NCBI RefSeq assembly: GCF_910593785.1
Contig: NZ_CAJVAP010000011.1
Location: 36,877-100,876 of the forward strand
DNA: 64,000 nucleotides
From: Leucobacter soli
GTDB lineage: Bacteria; Actinomycetota; Actinomycetes; Actinomycetales; Microbacteriaceae
Direction of reading: 5' to 3'
The notes beneath the pieces are model-generated. The model searched no databases. It saw only the letters and a program-made list of their open reading frames with translations, and was not told the DNA's origin. The translations under genes and the position numbers were made by a program. Positions within the stretch are counted from its first letter, which is position 1; each line of letters opens with the position of its first letter. Positions 53,393 to 61,468 of this stretch are shown one piece after another.

Positions 53393-53415
53393 GACAGTCG
53401 TCTATGTCAACTGTC
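53393..53415 (-). promoter_or_regulatory. TetR operator 1 in the cupin-transporter promoter
   Basis: On the minus strand: TTGGACAGTTGAC then ACTGTCC, giving GACAG-N13-CTGTC over 23 bp. The -35 TTGACA lies inside it, followed by a 17-bp spacer and -10 TACCGT, an unusually good promoter. The same 23-bp layout occurs at 54238. Confidence 0.88.
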
Positions 53416-53454
53416 CAACTTATGGATCCTGGGCGCTGGCGCGCACAACGCAGG

Positions 53455-53473
53455 CCCCCGAGACCGTCGGGGG
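53455..53473 (-). terminator. Terminator of the TetR gene
   Basis: CCCCCGA (53455-53461), five-base loop, TCGGGGG (53467-53473), 30 bp downstream of the tetR stop. Confidence 0.65.
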
Positions 53474-53503
53474 TCCGCATCGTACGAAACGGGACGACGG
53501 ACG

Positions 53504-54115
53504 CTAGACCTTCGCACGCTCCCCGAGGACCGAGTCGATGAGCGTCGCGATCAGGAAGAAGTAGTTCTCCCGGTGAATCGGCAGCTCCGGCTGCAGGAGG
53601 AACTGCAGGCTGCACCCGTCGAAGACGGTGAGCAACCGCCGCACGAACCCCCGCGAATCGAAGTCCCGCCCCGGGGACTCGTTCTCGAGCGCAGCGGCGA
53701 AGATCTCGGAAAGCTCGTCCTCGTATCCGGTGTACACGAGCGAACGGAGGCCGCCGGAATCCTCGTTGCGCGCCGCCCACAGCACCAGCTCGATCTGCGC
53801 GAGCACATCATTGGGAGTGCGCTCGAGATCGGCCCAGTAGAGCTCAGCGAAGGAATGCACGGCCGCCCGGAATCCCGCACCCGTCGGGATGTTCGTCGTG
53901 TAGCTCACCATGTTCTCGAGCCACCGCACCACTGCGGCATGAATCAGCGCATCCTTGTTCTCGAAGCAGTAGTGCACGGTCGCGAGCGAGGCGTTCGCGC
54001 GTTGCGCGACATTGCGCAGTGTGATCGACTGCACCCCTTGCTCCTGCATGACGCTGATCGTCGCCGCGATGAGCTGCTCTCGCCGCTCGTCCAGCGACAC
54101 CCTCGAACTCGCCAT
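53504..54115 (-). CDS. TetR family regulator of the TorT-like/ALDH regulon
   Basis: 203 residues: SLDERREQLIAATISVMQEQGVQSITLRNVAQRANASLATVHYCFENKDALI is the HTH region (about 7-58, quoted in part), of the YcdC/PsrA-type DNA-binding pattern. The C-terminal helical domain resembles the TetR group that senses amines, betaines or fatty-acid-like ligands, but is not diagnostic. It sits between the two units it is proposed to control, and 23-bp operators of the same design lie on both sides. Confidence 0.92.
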   Translation of the reverse strand: MASSRVSLDERREQLIAATISVMQEQGVQSITLRNVAQRANASLATVHYCFENKDALIHAAVVRWLENMVSYTTNIPTGAGFRAAVHSFAELYWADLERTPNDVLAQIELVLWAARNEDSGGLRSLVYTGYEDELSEIFAAALENESPGRDFDSRGFVRRLLTVFDGCSLQFLLQPELPIHRENYFFLIATLIDSVLGERAKV

Positions 54116-54237
54116 TCTTCTATTCCGTTCTCGTCACGGCACGCGCCACCGACGCGAGAAGCGGCGTCGGCACCCTCCCAGCCTACCCGCGGGCGGAGGC
54201 ACACCGCTGTTCGCACAGCGCCGATATTCTCAATTTG

Positions 54238-54260
54238 GACAGTTGACTAAGTCATCTGTC
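54238..54260 (+). promoter_or_regulatory. TetR operator 2 in the aldehyde dehydrogenase promoter
   Basis: TTGGACAGTTGACTAAGTCA then TCTGTC on the plus strand: GACAG-N13-CTGTC again, with -35 TTGACT at the same position as in operator 1, an 18-bp spacer and -10 TAGCAT. Identical for TTGGACAGTTGAC (13 bases) with operator 1. Confidence 0.88.
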
Positions 54261-54322
54261 TCAGACTAGCATCACTGGCGAACGACCACCTCGATGGTCG
54301 CACAACGCCAAACGGAGGAATC

Positions 54323-55768
54323 ATGGCACAGCAGCATCCCGCCCTACTCATCGGCGGCGAGTGGGTCGCACCCATCGAGGGCGGAACACGGGAGATCGTG
54401 AACCCGGCGACCGGCGAGGTCATCGCCGTCGTCGCCGAGGGCTCGAGCGCCGACGTCGACCGGGCGGTCGAGGCGGCGACCGCGGCGTTCACGACCTGGG
54501 GAAAGACCACGCCTCGCGAGCGCGCGGAGAAGCTCGCCGAGTTCGCCGACCGCGTCGAGGCGCGCAAGGAAGAGCTGATCCAGCAGGAGGCGCTGAACGG
54601 GGGCAAGCCGCTGTTCGGCGCCCGCTGGGAGATCGAGGACTTCGTCATCGACGGTCTGAAGTACTTCTCGGGCGCAGCGCGCAACCTCGACGGCGTCGCA
54701 TCCGCGGACTACCAGGAGGGCCGCACGAGCGTGCTGCGTCGGGAGCCTCTCGGAGTCGTGGCCGGCATCGTCCCGTGGAACTACCCGGCGGAGATCGCGG
54801 CCTGGAAGCTCGGCCCGGTGCTCGCCGCAGGGAACACGCTCGTGCTCAAGCCGTCCGAAGGGACGCCCCTGTCGGCGCTCATCCTCGCCGAAGTCGCGAC
54901 CGAGGTCTTCCCCCCTGGTGTGGTGAATCTCGTACTCGGCGACGGTAAGGTCGGTGCCGCGATGTCGGAGCACCCGGGCATCGCGGCCATCTCGGTCACC
55001 GGTTCGGAGCGCACCGGAGTCGCCGTCGCCGAAAAGGCGGCGAAGAACCTGAAGCACGTCGATCTCGAACTCGGCGGCAATGCCCCGGTCGTCGTATTCC
55101 CCGACGCGGATCTCGGCCTGCTCGTCGAGACGCTGCGCATGGGCACCTTCTACAACGCCGGCCAGGACTGCACCGCGGCGACCCGTCTGCTCGTGCATGC
55201 GAGCGTCTACGACGAATTCATCTCCGCGGCGAAGACCATGACCGAGAGCGTCGTCTTCGGCGATCCGCTCGCCGAGGGGAACTCCGATGTGGAGATGGGC
55301 CCGCTCGCGTCCGAGGTGCAGCGGCAGCGCGTCGAAGGCTTCGTTCAGCGGGCGGTCGCCGGCGGTGCGCGCGTGATCACGGGCGGCGCGAAGGCCGACG
55401 GCCCGGGGTACTTCTTCCAGCCGACGATCATCGACAACGTCTCCCAGCACGACGAGATCGTGCAGGAGGAGGTCTTCGGTCCGCTCATGACCGTGCAGTC
55501 GTTCGAGACCGAGGACGAGGCGATCGCACTCGGTAACGATGTGCGCCAGGGGCTCTCGGCGTCAGTGTGGACGAAGGATCTCGGCATCGCGACCCGCGTG
55601 AGCGGCGCGCTGCACTTCGGCACGGTCTGGGTGAACGAGCACCTCCCCCTCGTGTCCGAGCTCCCCCACAGCGGCCACAAGATGTCGGGCTACGGCTCGA
55701 GCATGTCGAAGTACAACCTGGAGCAGTACACGAGCACGAAGCACGTGATGATCCGGCACGACATCTGA
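54323..55768 (+). CDS. Aldehyde dehydrogenase, aminobutyraldehyde-type
   Basis: 481 residues, RBS GGAGG seven bases before ATG. NAD-dependent ALDH fold: VPWNYPAEIAAWKLGPVLAAGNT, LELGGNAPVVVFPDADL (general-base Glu), catalytic Cys in NAGQDCTAATR, and EEVFGPLMTV. The C-terminus SGYGSSMSKYNLEQYTSTKHVMI, with ELPHSGHKMSG (quoted in part), is characteristic of 4-aminobutyraldehyde/1-pyrroline dehydrogenases (PatD-like). Oxidation of an amine-derived aldehyde in polyamine or similar breakdown is likely. It shares its operator with the TorT-like transport operon, so aldehyde oxidation and uptake are probably steps of one pathway. Confidence 0.93.
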   Translation: MAQQHPALLIGGEWVAPIEGGTREIVNPATGEVIAVVAEGSSADVDRAVEAATAAFTTWGKTTPRERAEKLAEFADRVEARKEELIQQEALNGGKPLFGARWEIEDFVIDGLKYFSGAARNLDGVASADYQEGRTSVLRREPLGVVAGIVPWNYPAEIAAWKLGPVLAAGNTLVLKPSEGTPLSALILAEVATEVFPPGVVNLVLGDGKVGAAMSEHPGIAAISVTGSERTGVAVAEKAAKNLKHVDLELGGNAPVVVFPDADLGLLVETLRMGTFYNAGQDCTAATRLLVHASVYDEFISAAKTMTESVVFGDPLAEGNSDVEMGPLASEVQRQRVEGFVQRAVAGGARVITGGAKADGPGYFFQPTIIDNVSQHDEIVQEEVFGPLMTVQSFETEDEAIALGNDVRQGLSASVWTKDLGIATRVSGALHFGTVWVNEHLPLVSELPHSGHKMSGYGSSMSKYNLEQYTSTKHVMIRHDI

Positions 55769-55779
55769 GCTGGACAGCA

Positions 55780-55815
55780 GTGCGCCTCGCGGATTCCCGG
55801 ATCCGCGAGGCGCAC
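55780..55815. terminator. Terminator between ALDH and SDR genes
   Basis: GTGCGCCTCGCGGAT (55780-55794), loop of six, ATCCGCGAGGCGCAC (55801-55815): a perfect 15-bp stem between convergent genes. Confidence 0.85.
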
Positions 55816-55853
55816 TTCACGTTGGAGGCGAGGCGCGGCGTCTCGCGGGTCTC

Positions 55854-56603
55854 TCAGCTCGGCGGCGCGATGCTCGCGAGCCAATCGGCGAAATCGAGGG
55901 TTGCCGTCTCCGCTTCTCGGGTCCCTCGAAGGTCGCCTGAAGCGAGGCCCGCGCCGTAGCGGCCGGGGAGTCTCACTTCGAGCACTCGTCGCTTCTTGCC
56001 ATTGCGGGCGAGCCACGCCCTGCCCAGGTCTGCGAGATTCTCGTCACGAGGACCGACGAAGTCGGGTGCTCGCCCTTTCGGATCCGAGGTCGCGATCGAG
56101 ACGAGGCGTTCGGCCACATCGCTGGCGGCGACCGGTCGAATCAGCGCCTTCGGCAGCATCGCCACCGGCCCGCGAGCGTTCGCGAGCAACTGCCCTGCGA
56201 ACTCGTGGAACTGCGCGGCGCGGGCGATAGTGAAGGGCACGCGGCCCGCCTCGATGACCTTCTCTTGAGCGAGCTTGCCCGCGTAATAGGAGGCGTCGAT
56301 GTCGTCGATGCCGACGATCGAGAGTGCGACGTGGTGCTTCACGCCCGAGCGTTGTTCTGCTCGTAGGACGTTCGTGGTGCCTCGGGTGAAGAAGTCCCGG
56401 GCTTTCCTCGACGAGAGCGTCACGATCCCCGTGACATCGATCACCGCGTCGACTCCCTCGAGCGCCGAGTCGAGTCCCGCGCCCGTGACGACGTCGACGC
56501 CTGTGCTCCGCGAGAGCACGGCGACCTCATGCCCTGAGGCGGTCGCCGTCTCAGCGCAGTAGCGCCCGACGGTGCCGGTCCCGCCCGCGATCGCGATTCT
56601 CAT
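55854..56603 (-). CDS. NmrA/atypical SDR NAD(P)-binding protein
   Basis: 249 residues from ATG 56603, overlapping the TetR stop (ATGA), with GGAGGG upstream. Nucleotide-binding loop GGTGTVGR at 7-14, followed by HEVAVLSRSTGVDV and DAVIDVTGIVTL. YYAGKLAQEKVIEAGRVPFTIARAAQFHEF near 110-140 (quoted in part) is typical of atypical SDRs (YxxxK shifted to KLAQEK). Likely a quinone/flavin or regulatory reductase. Confidence 0.9.
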   Translation of the reverse strand: MRIAIAGGTGTVGRYCAETATASGHEVAVLSRSTGVDVVTGAGLDSALEGVDAVIDVTGIVTLSSRKARDFFTRGTTNVLRAEQRSGVKHHVALSIVGIDDIDASYYAGKLAQEKVIEAGRVPFTIARAAQFHEFAGQLLANARGPVAMLPKALIRPVAASDVAERLVSIATSDPKGRAPDFVGPRDENLADLGRAWLARNGKKRRVLEVRLPGRYGAGLASGDLRGTREAETATLDFADWLASIAPPS

Positions 56604-57298
56604 GATGTTCCCTCCGATCTTGAGCCGCCGGTGTGCCGTTCGAGCCCGTCGAGGATCAGGTCGAGTCCGGCCTCGAACTCGGCGGTGAAGGAGTACTCGC
56701 CTGTGGCCATGAGTTCGGTCGCCATTCGCCTGAGGTGCGGTAGGCCGGCCATGTCGGGCACGAGCTGCTCGGCCATTTCGTTCTCGTGCCCTTCGCCCGG
56801 CGCGAAGGGCAGGTTGACCTCGGTGAGCACGAACCCGTAGATGTAGGCGTCGAGTATCGAGAAGGCGTGCGCGGCCATCCGCAGCGGGAATACGGTGAGC
56901 AACGAGCCCAGCACAGCGTCGTGGTGGCGCAGCAGTGCGTCCCCCGCATTGCTGCGCGATTCGATCATTCCGAGCCCCCACGGGTGTGAGCTCAGCACCG
57001 CGCGTAGCGAGTTCGCCCGCTTCGTCATCTCTACGCGCCAGCCGACGTCAGTCTTCGGCCGGTAGAACTGCGCCGCGACCCAATCGGCGAGACCGTCGAG
57101 CAACGCGTCCTTGTTCGTCACGTGGTGGTACAACGACATGGCCTCGACGTCGAGCTCTTTCGCCACCGTGCGCATGCTCACCGAGTCCAGTCCGCCCCGG
57201 TCGGCGACCCGGGCGGCAGCGGCGATGATTCGAGCCCTCGACAGCGGCATGGCCGGAGAAGCTCTACGGGTGCCTGTGCCATTCGTCCTTGCATCCAT
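56600..57298 (-). CDS. TetR family regulator with TetR_C domain
   Basis: 232 residues. HTH about 18-65 with RIIAAAARVADRGGLDSVSMRTVAKELDVEAMSLYHHVTNKDALLDGL (quoted in part), the classical pattern of the TetR_C (tetracycline repressor-like) group. The C-terminal domain is TetR_C-like helical. It overlaps the SDR gene and is divergent from the MDR oxidoreductase; the 53-bp gap holds a CTTACG-AG-CGTAAG palindrome and overlapping promoters, so it probably regulates both. Confidence 0.92.
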   Translation of the reverse strand: MDARTNGTGTRRASPAMPLSRARIIAAAARVADRGGLDSVSMRTVAKELDVEAMSLYHHVTNKDALLDGLADWVAAQFYRPKTDVGWRVEMTKRANSLRAVLSSHPWGLGMIESRSNAGDALLRHHDAVLGSLLTVFPLRMAAHAFSILDAYIYGFVLTEVNLPFAPGEGHENEMAEQLVPDMAGLPHLRRMATELMATGEYSFTAEFEAGLDLILDGLERHTGGSRSEGTS

Positions 57299-57303
57299 AC
57301 ACC

Positions 57304-57343
57304 CGTAAGACTACACTGATCAACGACGACTTACGAGCGTAAG
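57304..57343. promoter_or_regulatory. Operator and overlapping promoters, tetR/MDR divergent gap
   Basis: Perfect palindrome CTTACGAGCGTAAG at 57330-57343, with a half-site CGTAAG at 57304-57309. -10-like hexamers overlap: TACACT (57312-57317) forward and TAGTCT (57313-57308) reverse, the latter nine bases before the tetR start. Confidence 0.72.
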
Positions 57344-57351
57344 GACGGGGA

Positions 57352-58302
57352 ATGATGAAGACATCGATCGTGAAGCGGTACGGCGCACCGGAGATCGTCG
57401 AGGTCGTCGACCGTGCTCGCCCGGAGCCCGGAGCCGGCGAGGTGCTCGTGCGCATTGAAGCGGTCGCCGTGACCTCCGGCGACGCTCGGATTCGAGCAGG
57501 GCGCTTCCCCCGGGGCTTCGGGCTGCCGGCTCGCCTGGCGCTCGGAGTGCGCGGACCCCGGCAGCAGGTGCTCGGCACGGCGTTCTCCGGCGTCATCGAA
57601 CGCGTCGGGGCGGCAGTCGACGGATTCGCAGTCGGTGATTCGATCGCCGGGATGAACGGGGCCCGCATGGGCGCGCATGCGCAGTATGCAGCAGTGCGGC
57701 CGAAATCGATGGCGCTGAAGCCCCCTTCGGTTCGTCACGTCGACGCTGCGGGTGCCGTGTTCGGCGGCGCGACCGCGCTGCATTTTCTTCGCGATCGCGT
57801 GCATCACGGGAGCAGGGTGCTGGTGAACGGGGCAAGCGGAGCGGTCGGCAGCAGCGCCGTGCAACTCGCGGCGCTCGCCGGCGCCGAGGTCACAGCCGTC
57901 GCGAGTCGGAACAATCACGACTTCGTCACCCGACTCGGCGCTCACGAGGCGATCGACTATGCGGCCACCCCGCTCGACGGCATCTCCGATAGGTTCGACG
58001 TGGTCTTCGACACTGTCGGCAATATCAACCGCAGGCTCGGGCTTCGCCTCGCAGGAGCGGCCGGCACGGTGATCCTCGCCGTTGCAGACCTCGCCGAGAC
58101 GATTCGCTCGGGTGGGCGCGTGCTCGCTGGAAGCGCGGCGGAGCGCGCCGACGACATCGCCTGCCTCATGCGCTTGCTGGATGAGCGGAAGCTCGATCCC
58201 GTCACCGAGACCCTCGGCGGGTTGGATCGGCTCGTCGACGCGTACCGGATCGTCGATTCCGGGCGCAAGGTCGGCAACGTCGTGGTGCAACCGTGGATGT
58301 GA
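57352..58302 (+). CDS. MDR-type NAD(P)-dependent alcohol dehydrogenase/quinone oxidoreductase
   Basis: 316 residues, GGGG just upstream of ATG. Zinc-free MDR fold: GROES-like half (YGAPEIVEVVDRARPEPGAGEVLVRI), substrate loop FSGVIERVGAAVDGFAVGDSIAG, and Rossmann half with nucleotide loop VNGASGAVGSSAVQLA near 160 and DRFDVVFDTVGNINR. The catalytic-zinc Cys/His ligands are missing, as in quinone oxidoreductases. Controlled together with the SDR by the adjacent TetR is likely. Confidence 0.92.
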   Translation: MMKTSIVKRYGAPEIVEVVDRARPEPGAGEVLVRIEAVAVTSGDARIRAGRFPRGFGLPARLALGVRGPRQQVLGTAFSGVIERVGAAVDGFAVGDSIAGMNGARMGAHAQYAAVRPKSMALKPPSVRHVDAAGAVFGGATALHFLRDRVHHGSRVLVNGASGAVGSSAVQLAALAGAEVTAVASRNNHDFVTRLGAHEAIDYAATPLDGISDRFDVVFDTVGNINRRLGLRLAGAAGTVILAVADLAETIRSGGRVLAGSAAERADDIACLMRLLDERKLDPVTETLGGLDRLVDAYRIVDSGRKVGNVVVQPWM

Positions 58303-58375
58303 CCTCTCGTGAGGCGCAGGAGTACAAGGAGCTCGACGTGCAGCGGCTGAGTGAATGCGCTGAAAGAATGAGGGC

Positions 58376-58990
58376 ATGTCCTCACCCGCAGTGCAGCTCG
58401 CCAGGCTGCTCGAGCGGCCTGATTCTTCGGCGCGTCTCCAGGCGGCGATGACCGCCGGCACCGATCCCGACGATGCCTTTTTGGAGCCGCTGCTTAGGCG
58501 TTGCGCCGTCGAGCCGGACTTCTCCGTCCGAGAGATGCTGACGTGGGCGCTGACGCGGCTCTCTCACCAGAGCGTCCTCGACCGCGTGGTCGCAGAGCTG
58601 GATTCACCGGTCGATCAGGCCCGTTCGCAAGCGCTCCACACACTGTCGAAACTTCGGGACGAGCGCGCGTGGCCGGCGATCACGAGCGAGCATCTGCACG
58701 ATGCGAATGACGAGGTCGCCCGCACGGCCTGGCGGACGGCAGTCGGCCTCATCCCCGACCCTGAACGCGGCGCACTCGCCGACGAGCTGAAGCTCGAGTT
58801 CGGGCGGGGCGACATCGACGTGCAGCGAAGCCTGGCGCGGGCGTTCGTCGAACTCGGCGACGTCGGCGAGAAGGCCGCACAGGCGTCGCTCCTCGCCGCC
58901 GACACGGCGGTGCGCATGCATGCGGCTGCGACTATTCGTCTTATCGACGATCCCGAGGCCACCTTCTACCTCGACCCCGGCGACGCCTGA
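58376..58990 (+). CDS. HEAT-repeat domain protein
   Basis: 204 residues of almost all alpha-helix with about five HEAT-like repeats (REMLTWALTRLSHQ, QARSQALHTLSKLRD, EVARTAWRTAVGLI, DVQRSLARAFVEL, VRMHAAATIRLI). These scaffolds usually bind proteins. It has GAGGG before the ATG and stands alone. Function unknown; some related proteins accompany MDR enzymes of this kind in actinobacteria. Confidence 0.82.
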   Translation: MSSPAVQLARLLERPDSSARLQAAMTAGTDPDDAFLEPLLRRCAVEPDFSVREMLTWALTRLSHQSVLDRVVAELDSPVDQARSQALHTLSKLRDERAWPAITSEHLHDANDEVARTAWRTAVGLIPDPERGALADELKLEFGRGDIDVQRSLARAFVELGDVGEKAAQASLLAADTAVRMHAAATIRLIDDPEATFYLDPGDA

Positions 58991-59093
58991 CCTCCGACAC
59001 CGGTGCGGATGAACGCCCTGCACCGGGTGGCCGAAACGAGAAAGCGGGGCGAGGCTGCGGATCGGACTCGTGCCAATAAGTCAGCAAGCACTG

Positions 59094-59116
59094 TATAGTC
59101 AGCATATGCTGACTAT
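59094..59116 (+). promoter_or_regulatory. CmtR-type operator covering a leaderless start codon
   Basis: Perfect 22-bp palindrome 59095-59116, arms ATAGTCAGCAT and its mirror. The -10 TATAGT (59094-59099) overlaps its left end, and the start codon of the sensor gene (59106) lies in its right half. Binding would block initiation of transcription directly at a leaderless start. Confidence 0.9.
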
Positions 59117-59465
59117 TGTTTCTCGCGTGGACGTCATGTACCGGCTCGGCCGTGCGATGGCCGGCCCCACCCGCTCCCGCATCCTGCTCTCTCTGCTGGA
59201 CGGGCCGGGGTATCCGGCGAAACTCGCCCGCGATCTCGACTTGACGCGCACGAACGTGTCGAACCATCTCGCCTGCTTGCGCGGGTGCGGCATCGTCGTC
59301 GCCGAGCCCGAGGGCAGGCAAACGCGATACGAGATCGCCGACCCGCACCTGGCCGCTGCGCTGACGGCGTTGGTGGAGGCGACCCTCGCTGTCGACGAGA
59401 ACGAACCCTGCATCGACCCCGCTTGCAGAGTGCCCGGCTGCTGCGAACCGGAGCCCGCGCTGTGA
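59106..59465 (+). CDS. cmtR: CmtR-like ArsR/SmtB metal sensor
   Basis: 119 residues from ATG 59106. Winged helix with alpha-4 text LTRTNVSNHLACLRGCG. Cys57, Cys61 and Cys102 fall exactly at the residue numbers of the Cd/Pb ligands of Mycobacterium tuberculosis CmtR, a strong match; extra C-terminal cysteines (107, 112, 113) follow. The stop overlaps the CDF transporter start (GTGA). Its start codon lies within a perfect palindrome, so cadmium or lead should release repression of both genes. Confidence 0.95.
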   Translation: MLTIVSRVDVMYRLGRAMAGPTRSRILLSLLDGPGYPAKLARDLDLTRTNVSNHLACLRGCGIVVAEPEGRQTRYEIADPHLAAALTALVEATLAVDENEPCIDPACRVPGCCEPEPAL

Positions 59466-60148
59466 CGACGGAGGTGCTGAACCTAGCCCGAACGGGGGTG
59501 CTGCGGAGCCGGATCAGGATCGTCGTGACGATCACGATCATCTGGAACATCGTCGAAGCGATCGTGGCTCTTGCTGCCGGCGGTGCTGCGTCGTCCGCGG
59601 CGTTGATCGGGTTCGGACTGGACTCGATCGTGGAAGTCCTCTCCGCTGCCGCGGTGGCCTGGCAGTTCGCCGCCCCCGACCCCGAGCAGCGCGAGAAGAT
59701 CGCGTTGCGGGTGATCGCGGTGTCGTTCTTCGGCCTCGCCTCCTACGTCTCGGTCGATGCGATATTGTCACTGTTCGGGCTGCGGGAGCCTGAGCACGCA
59801 CCGGTCGGGATCGTGATGGCGGCCCTGAGCCTGGTAGTGATGCCGTTCCTGTCCTGGTTCGAGCGACGCACCGGCCGCGAGCTCGGCTCCGCCTCCGCGC
59901 TCGCCGATTCCAAGCAGACGCTGATCTGCAGCTACCTCTCCGCGGCGCTCCTGGTCGGGCTCGTACTCAACAGTCTGCTCGGGTGGGCCTGGGCGGATTC
60001 GGTCGCCGCGCTCGTCATCGCCGGATTCGCGATCCGCGAAGGCATCGAGGCCTGGCGCGGGGATGCATGTTGCGCCGCGCCCGTGGCTGCGCTCACCGGG
60101 GAACAGGACGCAGATCGCTGCGACGACGACTGCTGCCAGGTCACCTAG
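59462..60148 (+). CDS. CDF-type cation efflux transporter
   Basis: 228 residues from a GTG overlapping the sensor stop. About five to six membrane helices; metal-site text SSAALIGFGLDSIVEVLSA and ALADSKQTLICSYLSA in the CDF pattern. The protein ends in a Cys/Asp-rich tail (RGDACCAAP...DRCDDDCC) that probably scavenges metal. Short, without a cytoplasmic ferredoxin-like domain, as in the actinobacterial CDF proteins paired with CmtR. Likely exports Cd, Pb or Zn. Confidence 0.93.
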   Translation: MTTEVLNLARTGVLRSRIRIVVTITIIWNIVEAIVALAAGGAASSAALIGFGLDSIVEVLSAAAVAWQFAAPDPEQREKIALRVIAVSFFGLASYVSVDAILSLFGLREPEHAPVGIVMAALSLVVMPFLSWFERRTGRELGSASALADSKQTLICSYLSAALLVGLVLNSLLGWAWADSVAALVIAGFAIREGIEAWRGDACCAAPVAALTGEQDADRCDDDCCQVT

Positions 60149-60419
60149 GCATTCTCTGGTTCTCTCCCCCGACGGTCACTCAGCCGGGGCTGCGCTCGCT
60201 CTTGGCCCTACTCGATGCCTTCAGACTGACGGCAGCCGACCCATCCGTGCCGATGCTCGATCATCTCGTGAGGGAGCGTCCACTCGTCGCACGAGTTGAA
60301 CCCATGACGTTTCAGGCTGCCCGCCAGCAACGTGTCGTCGCCGCGGGTGCGCTGGTCGACCAGAGGTCGTGCGTCCGGCCGAGGCTCGTTGTCGTCACGT
60401 CCGACAATCGCTTTCCTCG
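60149..60419. other. Gene-poor stretch, no recognisable feature
   Basis: 271 bp between the CDF transporter and the first VOC gene. Both strands have open stretches of natural-looking composition (minus strand includes RHGFNSCDEWTLPHEMIEHRH), but no start, ribosome site or family match is convincing. It may be a gene remnant. Confidence 0.4.
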
Positions 60420-60827
60420 CTACGGCAGAACGTAGTCACCGGTGGGCCCGGGATTCATCGCGATCTCCCACCGGAAGCCGTCGGGGTCGGAGAAGTAACC
60501 GGAATACCCTCCCCAGTCCCTGCGCACCGCGGGGTGTGTGTTCGCGCCGAGCGACGCCGCAAGTGAAAGCACACGATCGACCTCCTCCTCCGTTGCACAG
60601 TTGTGCGCGAGCGCGATCGGTGCGATACCGCGTACGGGCGCCTCACCGATCTCTGCAGTGAAGCCCTCAACGCTCCATAACGACAGCAAGAGATGCTCGC
60701 CGACCGGGAGCATGATGACATCGCCGTCCTCGAACATGGGCTCCCACTCGAGGCCGTCGACGTAGAACCTGCGACTCCGAGGGACATTCTCGACGGCGAG
60801 GGTGATGAAGCTGATGCGCTGGTCCAT
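60420..60827 (-). CDS. VOC (glyoxalase-like) domain protein
   Basis: 135 residues with one vicinal-oxygen-chelate domain in two beta-alpha-beta modules: ISFITLAVENVPRSRRFYVDGL and GYFSDPDGFRWEIAMN, the classic closing motif with the Glu ligand. Small actinobacterial VOC proteins include lactoylglutathione lyases, bleomycin-type binding proteins and many unknowns; the first metal-ligand His is not present (FITLAV). Second VOC gene follows on the same strand upstream. Confidence 0.9.
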   Translation of the reverse strand: MDQRISFITLAVENVPRSRRFYVDGLEWEPMFEDGDVIMLPVGEHLLLSLWSVEGFTAEIGEAPVRGIAPIALAHNCATEEEVDRVLSLAASLGANTHPAVRRDWGGYSGYFSDPDGFRWEIAMNPGPTGDYVLP

Positions 60828-60899
60828 GGAACGACTCTAGCCGCGCACGCGCTTCCGCCACGTCGACGGTGCCCGGCGACCGCACGGCCCTCTGCCCGG

Positions 60900-61274
60900 C
60901 TACAAGTACGACCTGGTGATCAGCTCCAGGTAGTGACCCGAGGGGTCGAGCAGGTAGACGCCGCGGCCTCCGTGCTCGTGATTCATCGCACCCGGGCGTG
61001 AGCGTTGCGGGTCCGCCCAATGGTCGCGCCCGGCCTGAACGAGCTTCGCGTAGGCGCGGCCGAAGTGGGCGTCATCGAGCAGGTAGGCGTAATGCTGGGG
61101 CGGGAACTCGGTCGGCGGAGTCGCGAACTGCAACAGCACGCCGCCCCCGATCTGGACGTTCTGGAACGGCCCCCACGACGGGGCTTCGTCTGCCTCGAGA
61201 AGATCGAGATAGAACGAGGCCATCTCAGCGGGATCGAGGGAGGCGATGATGGTGTGATCGAAGTGCGCAGTCAT
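60900..61274 (-). CDS. VOC (glyoxalase-like) domain protein
   Basis: 124 residues, AGGAG five bases before ATG. FDHTIIASLDPAEMASFYLDLLEADE opens and GVYLLDPSGHYLELITRSY closes a single VOC domain; a His in FDH and Glu in YLELIT are plausible metal ligands. Sequence resembles the Rv0577-like or uncharacterised VOC groups. A 9-bp inverted repeat directly upstream suggests its own regulation. Confidence 0.9.
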   Translation of the reverse strand: MTAHFDHTIIASLDPAEMASFYLDLLEADEAPSWGPFQNVQIGGGVLLQFATPPTEFPPQHYAYLLDDAHFGRAYAKLVQAGRDHWADPQRSRPGAMNHEHGGRGVYLLDPSGHYLELITRSYL

Positions 61275-61286
61275 GATTCTCCTGTT

Positions 61287-61316
61287 GTTCTGAATAAGCT
61301 CGGTCGCATTCAGAAC
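61287..61316 (-). promoter_or_regulatory. Operator-like inverted repeat before a VOC gene
   Basis: GTTCTGAAT (61287-61295) and ATTCAGAAC (61308-61316) are exact complements 12 bp apart, from 13 to 42 bases before the start. Confidence 0.65.
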
Positions 61317-61468
61317 TCAGGAGGAGCGCGGATCAGGGAACGACCAGGTCGCCGATCCTGGAGCGGCGCCAACGGGCCTGTCTGGTCATCATCCAGCCCA
61401 GAGTATCAAACGGGCGGTTCACGGGATTCACAGGAATGCGGGCACCCCGCCCCGTGTTCGGGGTAGGC

